The notes under the pieces are model-generated. The model was not told the origin of the DNA, ran no database searches, and saw only the letters and a list, made by a program, of their open reading frames with translations. Shown here piece after piece: positions 57,322 through 64,000 of a stretch of 64,000 nucleotides of DNA. The position numbers were made by a program, and so were the translations under genes. Every line of letters begins with the position of its first letter. The first letter of the stretch is position 1. Origin of the DNA: Arsukibacterium sp. MJ3 (GTDB lineage Bacteria > Pseudomonadota > Gammaproteobacteria > Enterobacterales > Alteromonadaceae); contig NZ_LAHP01000006.1 of NCBI RefSeq assembly GCF_000987765.1, forward strand, positions 124,001 to 188,000, written 5' to 3'.

Positions 57322-58866
57322 ATGTTAGATACTAACCTGAAGCAACAATTAAAAACCTATCTGCAGAATCTAAAATCTGAGGTTGAGCTGGTGGTATCTT
57401 TAGACGATAGCGCCAAAGCTGCCGAAGTAAATGAATTGGCAAATGAGATTGCCGAATTATCTGATTTAGTAACGTTGCGCCGCGACGACAATGCTATGGA
57501 TCGCAAGCCCGCCATGCGGGTGCGTTCGGTAGCTAAAGACAGCCATATTACCTTTGCCGGTGTGCCGCTTGGCCACGAATTTACCTCGTTAGTGCTGGCG
57601 CTGCTGCACTCAGGTGGTCACCCGATTAAAGTTGAAGCCGATTTGCTTGAGCAAATTCGTCAATTGCCAGGTAGTTTTGCCTTCGAAACCTATATTTCGT
57701 TGAGCTGCCAAACCTGTCCGGAAGTGGTGCAGGCGCTAAATATTATGGCGGCAACCAACCCGAATATTACCAACGTAATGATTGACGGCGCCATGTTCCA
57801 GGACGAGGTGACCGAACGCAATGTTATGGCCGTGCCATCGGTATTTTTAAATGGCGAATTGTTTTCGCAGGGGGCGATTACCCTGGAGAAAATTATCCAG
57901 AAAATTGACGTTAATGCAGAAAAGCGCCAGGCTGCCGCCCTTAAAAATAAAGCCGATTTCGACGTATTGGTGGTAGGTGGTGGCCCCGCAGGTGCCTCGG
58001 CCGCAGTTTATGCTGCCCGTAAAGGCTTGAATACCGGTATTTTGGCTGAACGCTTTGGTGGCCAGGTTGCCGATACCGTTGGTATTGAAAACTTTATTTC
58101 GGTGAAATATACCGAAGGCCCGAAAATGGTTAATGCGCTGGAAGCACATGTTCGTGAATACGACGTGGATATTATGAATAACCAACGCGCGGTTAAGTTA
58201 AGCAAAGCCGACAAAGTTGAGTTGGAATTGGCCAATGGTGCGGTATTAAAGAGTAAAACCATCATTTTGGCGCCAGGTGCGCGTTGGAGAGAAATGAATG
58301 TGCCAGGCGAGCAAGAATACCGTGGCAAAGGCGTAGCCTATTGCCCACATTGCGATGGCCCGTTATTTAAGGGCAAAAAAGTGGCGGTAATTGGTGGTGG
58401 TAACTCGGGTATTGAAGCTGCCATCGACTTAGCCGGTATTGTGCAGCATGTTACCGTACTGGAATTTGCCGCCGAGCTGCGCGCCGATGCAATACTGGTA
58501 AAAAAAGCTAATTCAATGGGTAACATTACCATTATTACCGAAGCGCAAAGCACTGAAGTAACTGGTGATGGCAACCGGGTAAGCGGCATTAACTACACCG
58601 ACCGCAAAACCGGTGATAACCACCATGTTGAACTGGCTGGTATTTTTGTGCAGATAGGTTTAATACCTAATACCGAATGGCTTCGCGGTGCGCTGGAGTT
58701 ATCGCCACGTGGTGAAATTATTGTTGACGACCGTGGCCAAACGTCAGTACCTGGCGTGTTTGCTGCAGGTGACGCCACTACTACGCCTTTTAAGCAAATT
58801 ATTATTGCCATGGGTGCCGGCGCCAATGCATCGTTAGGGGCTTTTGACTACATGATCCGTAACTAA
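57322..58866 (+). CDS. ahpF: Alkyl hydroperoxide reductase flavoprotein subunit
   Basis: AhpF re-reduces AhpC with electrons from NADH. The 514-residue protein has an N-terminal double thioredoxin-like domain with the redox site SCQTCPEV (about residue 129), an FAD domain ([19 protein letters not shown]), the second redox site CPHCDGP (about 340), an NADH-binding region ([15 protein letters not shown]) and a closing FAD motif ([15 protein letters not shown]). The start at 57322 ([10 protein letters not shown]) follows CCGGAG; a longer frame from 57265 adds 19 residues with no family match. Confidence 0.97.
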   Translation: MLDTNLKQQLKTYLQNLKSEVELVVSLDDSAKAAEVNELANEIAELSDLVTLRRDDNAMDRKPAMRVRSVAKDSHITFAGVPLGHEFTSLVLALLHSGGHPIKVEADLLEQIRQLPGSFAFETYISLSCQTCPEVVQALNIMAATNPNITNVMIDGAMFQDEVTERNVMAVPSVFLNGELFSQGAITLEKIIQKIDVNAEKRQAAALKNKADFDVLVVGGGPAGASAAVYAARKGLNTGILAERFGGQVADTVGIENFISVKYTEGPKMVNALEAHVREYDVDIMNNQRAVKLSKADKVELELANGAVLKSKTIILAPGARWREMNVPGEQEYRGKGVAYCPHCDGPLFKGKKVAVIGGGNSGIEAAIDLAGIVQHVTVLEFAAELRADAILVKKANSMGNITIITEAQSTEVTGDGNRVSGINYTDRKTGDNHHVELAGIFVQIGLIPNTEWLRGALELSPRGEIIVDDRGQTSVPGVFAAGDATTTPFKQIIIAMGAGANASLGAFDYMIRN

Positions 58867-58907
58867 GTAACGATTTTAACAACGGGATACCTCTCTCATC
58901 CCTCTTT

Positions 58908-58934
58908 GCGGCAACCTCGGTTGCCGCTTTTTTT
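58908..58934 (+). terminator. Intrinsic terminator after ahpF
   Basis: An 8-bp GC-rich stem (GCGGCAAC with GTTGCCGC, loop CTCG) is followed at once by seven T, 41 bases past the ahpF stop. Confidence 0.92.
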
Positions 58935-59185
58935 ATGGTTAATTGCACATAAAGTACCACTTCGTCGATCTCTGCTTTTGCCAATAGCGGACGTAATGAG
59001 TCTGGTGCTTAAGGAGATGTTCACTTCCATACCCTAATCACATTCCTAAAAAGATGAGTGACAACCTATCGCAATTTTTTCTGATAAAAAACTTATATTT
59101 TTTTGATATTTAAGGATTTAGGTTTAAATTTAAAGATAATGAAGGGAATCAATACAAAGAGCTTTATGCTTATGTACAAGACGAA

Positions 59186-59560
59186 TTGATTGAATTAGAT
59201 TTTGCTCAACTTGGAATTCAGTATACTGGACAAAATGCTTATGTTGCAGCGTCGTCTGGCTCTGTGGATGTTATATTAAAATCTTTCACGAATGAGGTTG
59301 CCCGCCGCAGTTTCAGCTATGTTTTGGACTCTCAGAACACAGCAAAATTTAGCAATCCTGCAGCAGTAAAATCATGGATCTTAACATATGACGGTATTGA
59401 TGAATTTAATATCCAGATGAATGACATCCAAACGAATTTTGGCTCAGGCAATGTAGCAGTAACTTCCACTTCCACATACGCTGGGGTTAGCTATGCATCT
59501 TCAACGTATTCTGGATATAGAGACACCGGTGGTGGCGGTGGCAATAATCAGCAACAATAA
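59186..59560 (+). CDS. Hypothetical AT-rich accessory protein, possibly 5'-truncated
   Basis: The frame from the TTG at 59186 codes for 124 residues with a Ser/Thr/Tyr-rich end and a Gly-Gln tail (TGGGGGNNQQQ). No start with a good ribosome binding site is seen. The same frame remains open and protein-like for 24 further codons upstream (FKFKDNEGNQYKELYAYVQD) until a TAA at 59111; before that stop it is again open to an ATG at 59054. This suggests a gene that has lost its start or gained a nonsense codon. No family is recognised. Composition is AT-rich like the next gene. Confidence 0.4.
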   Translation: MIELDFAQLGIQYTGQNAYVAASSGSVDVILKSFTNEVARRSFSYVLDSQNTAKFSNPAAVKSWILTYDGIDEFNIQMNDIQTNFGSGNVAVTSTSTYAGVSYASSTYSGYRDTGGGGGNNQQQ

Positions 59561-59568
59561 TTAAAAAA

Positions 59569-59595
59569 GGTAGCGGATGTTATATTTCCGCTACC
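59569..59595 (+). terminator. Hairpin terminator between the accessory genes
   Basis: A perfect 9-bp stem (GGTAGCGGA with TCCGCTACC) closes a 9-base loop. A run of six A precedes it and TATTTCTG follows it, so it would terminate better on the minus strand than on the plus strand. It separates the two accessory genes. Confidence 0.55.
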
Positions 59596-59617
59596 TATTT
59601 CTGTAAAAAGGGTGCTC

Positions 59618-61372
59618 ATGCGTTTTGTCGTTATCATTTTCTTTCAACTATTAAGTTTTAGTGTCAACTCTAGCTATCTATTTGAGTACGGCACGAATCA
59701 AGAAACCTTCATCAGAAGCACAAATGAGGGGCAAAACAGCAGAATTCGTTTTTGCCAAACTAAAAAAGGTGATGATGTAGTATTTCAGTTTGACTGTAAC
59801 TTCAGCAATCAGGCTGTGGAAAGTTATTTTCAACACATAAATAAAACCCTTAACGCCTTCATAAAGATTACTAGTGAATCGAGGCTCGTTGAATTCTATA
59901 AATTAGAGCAAAGTAATATATGCTTGCTTGTTGTTCCTGAAAATAAAGGGTATAACAGGCGAGAAAGAATTAGCGACTGTGTTACATTTTATGTTCCGGT
60001 TACCTTAAGCTTTGATAAATATTCATCAGCATCACTCGCAACGACAATTGCTTCAATTTCACATGAAATTTTCCATAAAAACTTCAATCCGTTCGTTGAG
60101 CAAGGGGCTTTTAATAAATTGCTTATTAACGAATATGCAGCAAGCCTTTTAACGCTAAATTCATATAGGATATTAAATAATTATTTGAAAATTGAATTTA
60201 ATGGTCGTTGGCGAAATGAGTTGGCGGAAAAGTTCAGTGTATCTAATGACTTAGATAAGTATTGTAAAGATTATGGGATTTTGAAAGAAAAAAACAAAAA
60301 AATGGGTAACGAGTTCGAAAGTGTAATGGGTTCAATATTAGCATCAATTTTTACCTCTAAGATTGGCAATATTGATCTTCTCCCCATCTACATTTTTGAA
60401 GAACTTTCACACCTCAGCTTTAATAACCTAAGTGAAGAACAAATATTGGATAGGCTGGGGTTGTGCGGTTCGGATATAGATTTAGCAAAGATAAGTCTCA
60501 GACTGGTTGATTTCAACTTGTCTAAAACTCTAGAAGTTGTTAATTCAGCTAAGCTTTCGTCTGAAATAGATTGCGTGGATGTTGAAGATATTTGCAAGTT
60601 GTTTTTGGTCAATGCGGATCAATATACTTATTTTAAAATGCCTCCAACCTCCAGCGGGAAAAGTTTTAATGAATTTGTTGAATTACAAGTTGGAAATGTA
60701 TTTCGCTTAAATGACAATATGAGATTCACAACTCCAGATGGAAGTTTTATTGTCGATTCTGGCGCTGAATCCAATGTTTGGCCAGAAGGGGAAGTTGATT
60801 GTGATATTGAGTATTCCGAGAAAGAAGTACGAAATTTATCTAACGAGATAATTACGTTAACTAGATGTACAGAATTGTCTGGCATTGGGGTTGTTTGGAC
60901 AAGTAAACTCCAAAAGGATAAAGTTTTATCTCTTAGAAATCTTACACAGTTTTATGATGAGTTCTATTTTATAAATGATACCAGGATGCAGTTAAAAGAC
61001 ATTGTCGATAGTGAGGATAAAGAAACCTTCAATTATATATATATTAATGGATTGATTGTTTTTCAAAGCGACGACTTAAATATCAACTATTGTCTTGATA
61101 CTGGTAGTCAGTTCTCTCTATACAGTCTCCGCTTACAAGAAGCAAAGCTGCTTTATCCATTTTCCACTGAAAAAGGCGGCTTTCATAGCTTTGAACTGCC
61201 TTCTAAGACCCATATTTTAATTTCGTTTAAAGAGTTTGAGCCTCTCATCAAACTTAAGCCCAAAGCAGTTATGGCACCAGAACATTGCGATTTAATAGTT
61301 GGTGCTGATTTGTTAGGTAAATATAAAGCTTTTTCTATTGCTCCTCAAAAGTTGACGTTTTATAAGAATTAG
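59618..61372 (+). CDS. Secreted protein with thermolysin-like zinc motif and two aspartic-protease motifs
   Basis: This 584-residue protein has a signal peptide (1-19, FFQLLSFSVNSS). An N-terminal region carries HEIFH at 149-153 followed by INEYAA with Glu172, the spacing and context of gluzincin zinc peptidases. The C-terminal third has DSG at 380-382 (FIVDSGAES) with a GIG motif near 425, and DTG at 494-496 (YCLDTGSQF) with VGADLLG near 562, as in retropepsin-like aspartic proteases. The start at 59618 follows AAAAAGGG; a GTG two codons earlier is rejected. Low GC and rare codons mark it as accessory. I know no named family with both parts. Activity is inferred from motifs only. Confidence 0.6.
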   Translation: MRFVVIIFFQLLSFSVNSSYLFEYGTNQETFIRSTNEGQNSRIRFCQTKKGDDVVFQFDCNFSNQAVESYFQHINKTLNAFIKITSESRLVEFYKLEQSNICLLVVPENKGYNRRERISDCVTFYVPVTLSFDKYSSASLATTIASISHEIFHKNFNPFVEQGAFNKLLINEYAASLLTLNSYRILNNYLKIEFNGRWRNELAEKFSVSNDLDKYCKDYGILKEKNKKMGNEFESVMGSILASIFTSKIGNIDLLPIYIFEELSHLSFNNLSEEQILDRLGLCGSDIDLAKISLRLVDFNLSKTLEVVNSAKLSSEIDCVDVEDICKLFLVNADQYTYFKMPPTSSGKSFNEFVELQVGNVFRLNDNMRFTTPDGSFIVDSGAESNVWPEGEVDCDIEYSEKEVRNLSNEIITLTRCTELSGIGVVWTSKLQKDKVLSLRNLTQFYDEFYFINDTRMQLKDIVDSEDKETFNYIYINGLIVFQSDDLNINYCLDTGSQFSLYSLRLQEAKLLYPFSTEKGGFHSFELPSKTHILISFKEFEPLIKLKPKAVMAPEHCDLIVGADLLGKYKAFSIAPQKLTFYKN

Positions 61373-61700
61373 ATTTTTTGCGCTAATTCGTATCTGGTTA
61401 GTCAATCGAAATTGACTTAATCTAGACTTTAAAGCGATTTTTGCTAACGTGGATGCTTATTGGTTAAAAGGCATTAACTTCCGCTTTTCGCTCAAAGCAG
61501 TCTTTGATATTAATGAATGATTGCTGCAATCGATGATCCTTGAGTGTGAAAGTTATGGCCTACAGAAATTGCAACCAGTGGTCCATTTAAAGTGAAGCAG
61601 GTGGTAATTTAGGGTGATCTTATACATTTTATGAGTGTATTGATTTTTGCTTGATATTACCGTTGCAGTAGTGGCTTATGTATAGTCTTAACGTGGGTGT

Positions 61701-63434
61701 TTAGGCAACGCTGGCGTTTTTGTTGTTTACGATGTTATACACCCGAATACAATTACGGCCACCGGTTTTGGCTTGGTAAAGCGCATCATCCGCCTGTTTG
61801 AATAAATTCTCGAAATCTGCAGTTTGGCTTGCTGCTACCCCAAAACTGGCAGTAACTTTAATGGTTTGTTGTTCAAAAGGTATGGCTAATTGCTCCAGAC
61901 TTCTCCGGCATTGCTCGGCAATGTCTTGGGCATCGGCTAATGCGCAGCCCGGTAAAAATAAGGCGAATTCTTCACCGCCAATCCGGGCTAAAATGTCTTG
62001 CTGGCGGATCTGCTCCTTACAGCACTGGGCTATCGCGGTAAGGACTTTATCGCCGGCAGCATGACCGAACTGGTCGTTAATTTGTTTAAATAAGTCAATA
62101 TCAAATACGATCAGGCTATATTCACCTTGCTGGCGCCGGTTGTCTAATTGCTTACTCACCGTTTCATTAAAATAACGACGATTAAATAAGTGGGTTAAAA
62201 AGTCGGTAGTGGCTAAGCGGTTTAACGCCAACCGCTTGCTGTTAAGTACGTAAATTATTAGCAATAGTAATGCCAGCAAGGTGATAGAAATTAGCAAAGT
62301 ACTGAGTTTTTCATCTTTTTGTAGTTTGCTTTCCAGTTGCAGCAGTTCGTTTTGACTTTTTAGTAGCGCCAGTTTATTTTCGCTTTCCATAAAGTCGACC
62401 TGGGCCAGATAGTAGGCAACACTTCGTTGCTTATACTCGTCAATATAACTGTGCAACGCAGCAGAATGCTGTTGATAGGCGTCAATAGCAGCTAGAGAAT
62501 TGCCTTTCTTATTATAGGCTTCAGCCAGTAGTAATATTGCTTTATTGGCTGTTTGGGTATCGTTTAACTGCATAGCATGCTGATATACCTTATTTAAAAT
62601 ACTTTCTGCAGCGGCATAGGAACCTAACTGCAGTTCTGCCGACCCCAGAAAATATTCAGCCTGAATAACCGCATACACAAAACCTATTTTTTGAAGTTCA
62701 GGCAGCACAGTCAGCATGCTATCTCGAACATATAGTGGCGATTTAACTAATTCCACTTCAGCGATATAGAGGCTTATAGAATGTAATAGTAATGGCTCGT
62801 TGGCACGAATGCAGGCTTGTTGGGCTTTTTTCAATAACTCTTGCGAGTAAGCTTTTGTTAACTTTATTGTGGCATTAAGCTGTAAAGCATAACCCACACA
62901 AACACTTCGCGGTGCACTGGCCAGGTTAACTATGTACGAGGCGTATTCGAGTGCTTTACCATATACATTGGCACTTAAATGCAACTGAGTTGCAACGGTA
63001 TATAAGCTAACTTGCAGCTCTTCATTATTTAGCGAACCGCCTAGTTTTAGAGCGTTAAACAGAAATGCATAGCCATTTTTAAAATCTTTTCTGTGATCGT
63101 AAACAGTAGCAAGCAGCAGGTTGGCTTTTAGCGCAATTTCCGGGTGATTACTGTCAACGATTTTAGTCGCCCAGGTTATGGCATCTTCTTGTTTACCCTG
63201 AAATGTATATATGTAAGCTTTCAGAAAGGTTAATTGTTGCTTTTGATAAGCGCTCAAATCCTGATAATGCGTATCTAACTGAGCAACAAGTTGTGCAGTT
63301 TGTTGCGGTGACTGTGTGCGCACGGCTTCGGCCTGATCCAGCAGTTGTTGATAATTGTCTGTTGTGGCAAAAGCAGAAAAAGACGCTAATAAAATTAGTA
63401 GAGTCCCTATGAATACGCGCGTTACATGTCGCAT
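61701..63434 (-). CDS. Periplasmic-sensor TPR diguanylate cyclase
   Basis: This 577-residue protein has a signal peptide (1-23), a periplasmic region of TPR-like helical repeats (about 30-340), a coiled coil, one transmembrane helix (about 375-395) and a cytoplasmic GGDEF domain with the active GGEEF form near residue 485 (ARIGGEEFALFLPG). It should make cyclic-di-GMP in response to a periplasmic or protein-protein signal. It begins three bases after a 68-residue gene that probably shares its message. The 328 bases downstream (61373-61700) show no gene or clear terminator. Confidence 0.9.
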   Translation of the reverse strand: MRHVTRVFIGTLLILLASFSAFATTDNYQQLLDQAEAVRTQSPQQTAQLVAQLDTHYQDLSAYQKQQLTFLKAYIYTFQGKQEDAITWATKIVDSNHPEIALKANLLLATVYDHRKDFKNGYAFLFNALKLGGSLNNEELQVSLYTVATQLHLSANVYGKALEYASYIVNLASAPRSVCVGYALQLNATIKLTKAYSQELLKKAQQACIRANEPLLLHSISLYIAEVELVKSPLYVRDSMLTVLPELQKIGFVYAVIQAEYFLGSAELQLGSYAAAESILNKVYQHAMQLNDTQTANKAILLLAEAYNKKGNSLAAIDAYQQHSAALHSYIDEYKQRSVAYYLAQVDFMESENKLALLKSQNELLQLESKLQKDEKLSTLLISITLLALLLLIIYVLNSKRLALNRLATTDFLTHLFNRRYFNETVSKQLDNRRQQGEYSLIVFDIDLFKQINDQFGHAAGDKVLTAIAQCCKEQIRQQDILARIGGEEFALFLPGCALADAQDIAEQCRRSLEQLAIPFEQQTIKVTASFGVAASQTADFENLFKQADDALYQAKTGGRNCIRVYNIVNNKNASVA

Positions 63435-63437
63435 AAG

Positions 63438-63644
63438 CTATTGTGCTGGGAAAACAAACGTGACAGGCAGTGTGGTGTTTCCTACTAATTGTTCCACCTG
63501 TGCTTTATCACTAGATAATATCGCTGTAATTTCGTGCTTTTGCAGACCGTATTGTTGCATAGTAGCGGCAGGATCGCGCCGGTAATCCTGTTGCAATTCA
63601 AGATTGATGGCTAAATCTTCAAAAAACTGTATTACAGTCTCCAT
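63438..63644 (-). CDS. Small helical protein upstream of the GGDEF gene
   Basis: This 68-residue protein (METVIQFFEDLAINLELQQD...) is mostly helical with a pattern (YRRDPAATMQQYGLQKHEITAILSS) that recalls small Nif11- or LigA-type domains: an acidic helix, a DP turn and a 'GL..HE...L.S' helix. It ends in a hydrophobic strand (LPVTFVFPAQ). It has no signal peptide and no cysteine. It sits three bases upstream of the TPR-GGDEF gene, so the two are coexpressed. I cannot name the family with confidence; it might be a ligand- or partner-binding accessory of the cyclase. Confidence 0.6.
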   Translation of the reverse strand: METVIQFFEDLAINLELQQDYRRDPAATMQQYGLQKHEITAILSSDKAQVEQLVGNTTLPVTFVFPAQ

Positions 63645-63884
63645 GCGGTTTCCTGCTGTTGTTTAGCGCTAATAGTACTGCGGCAGTAACTAGCTGCAGT
63701 TATTCTCTAATGTAGTGTAAATAGAAACCGCAAACAACTATTGGCTTTGTGTTCTTGCGCATAAAAGCATACTTTTTAATTCCGTTTGGTTATATATGAG
63801 TGCGATAAGCTCTTTTGCTAACCGTTAACGCAGCGCTATGCTAGGCATTAACAATTGCTGACTGTTTTAGCAAGCGGAGCCGCT

Positions 63885-64000
63885 GTGCAATATCTTCCAT
63901 TATTCGTTAAATTAATCGATAAACCAGTGCTGATTGTTGGCGGTGGCTCGGTGGCGCTGCGTAAAGCCGGCACTTTGTTAAGTGCCGGCGCAAAGTTATA
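63885..64000 (+). CDS. cysG: Siroheme synthase CysG, N-terminal part (cut by window end)
   Basis: From the GTG at 63885, preceded by GCGGAG, the frame reads MQYLPLFVKLIDKPVLIVGG and continues GGSVALRKAGTLLSAGAKL to the end of the window. This matches the NAD-binding start of CysG/Met8 (E. coli [20 protein letters not shown]), which oxidises precorrin-2 and inserts iron to make siroheme. Only 38 codons are seen, so whether it is the full trifunctional CysG or the short dehydrogenase/ferrochelatase cannot be told. Siroheme is the cofactor of CysI encoded 10 kb upstream on the same strand. Confidence 0.88.
   Translation, partial: MQYLPLFVKLIDKPVLIVGGGSVALRKAGTLLSAGAKL

Noticed and set aside
61373-61700. 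Possible gene remnant between the two-protease gene and the TPR-GGDEF gene
   Set aside because: Only short frames are present, without ribosome binding sites or recognisable motifs. I see nothing supportable in this stretch.
1-64000. tRNA, rRNA genes and CRISPR arrays
   Set aside because: I looked for TPsiC-arm-like sequence and regularly spaced repeats and saw none; a covariance-model scan would settle it.

Overview
The window comes from the chromosome of a gammaproteobacterium, probably of the Alteromonadales/Chromatiaceae type near Rheinheimera, Alishewanella or Arsukibacterium. This is inferred from gene content and order: the polA-spf-engB-(csr RNA)-yihI block, cysJIH, a GH65 sugar locus with a TonB receptor, cytochromes c4 and c5, and many small diguanylate cyclases. 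No 16S rRNA, tRNA or taxonomic marker is present, so the genus is a guess.

Layout. 0.2-8.2 kb: a disaccharide-use locus (TonB-dependent receptor, LacI regulator, beta-phosphoglucomutase, GH65 phosphorylase, MFS importer) tied together by two identical palindromic operators. 8.3-16.9 kb: yajR-type MFS, ssb, sbcD-sbcC and a PAS-GGDEF-EAL protein. 17-21.4 kb: DUF481 outer-membrane protein translationally coupled to an MscS channel, DUF1285, a secreted amidohydrolase and DUF2489. 21.4-28.3 kb: yihI, a CsrB/CsrC-like regulatory RNA, cytochrome c4, engB, an unassigned small RNA, Spot 42 RNA, polA and cytochrome c5. 28.4-34.1 kb: GAF-GAF-GGDEF cyclase, rep, ubiK and an MFS transporter. 34.1-37.6 kb is accessory: a frameshifted lipoprotein gene, a papain-like protein overlapping a histone-deacetylase-family gene, and a foreign, GC-rich DUF6920 gene flanked by short repeats. 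37.9-42.8 kb: SPFH/NfeD pair, MFS, VPLPA-CTERM protein and M28 peptidase. 42.9-49.4 kb: a LysR regulator divergent from a dabB-dabA inorganic-carbon uptake operon that continues without gaps into a DUF6671 gene and a Sua5 gene. 49.4-58.9 kb: DUF2884, cysJIH, YbdG-type channel, ahpC and ahpF. 59-61.4 kb: an AT-rich accessory pair, including a secreted protein that combines a thermolysin-like zinc motif with two aspartic-protease motifs. 61.7-64 kb: a TPR-GGDEF cyclase with a small upstream partner, and the first 38 codons of cysG.

Functional links. cysG (siroheme synthesis) lies on the same strand as cysJIH and would supply the CysI cofactor. The csr-like RNA, Spot 42 and the unassigned RNA make the polA-yihI interval a cluster of post-transcriptional regulators. 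The most interesting items are the unassigned RNA directly downstream of spf, the csr-like RNA with its upstream GacA/UvrY-type site, the two-protease fusion, the extended dab operon and the foreign cassette. Several gene starts were moved inward from the longest reading frame where a ribosome binding site and family length favoured it.
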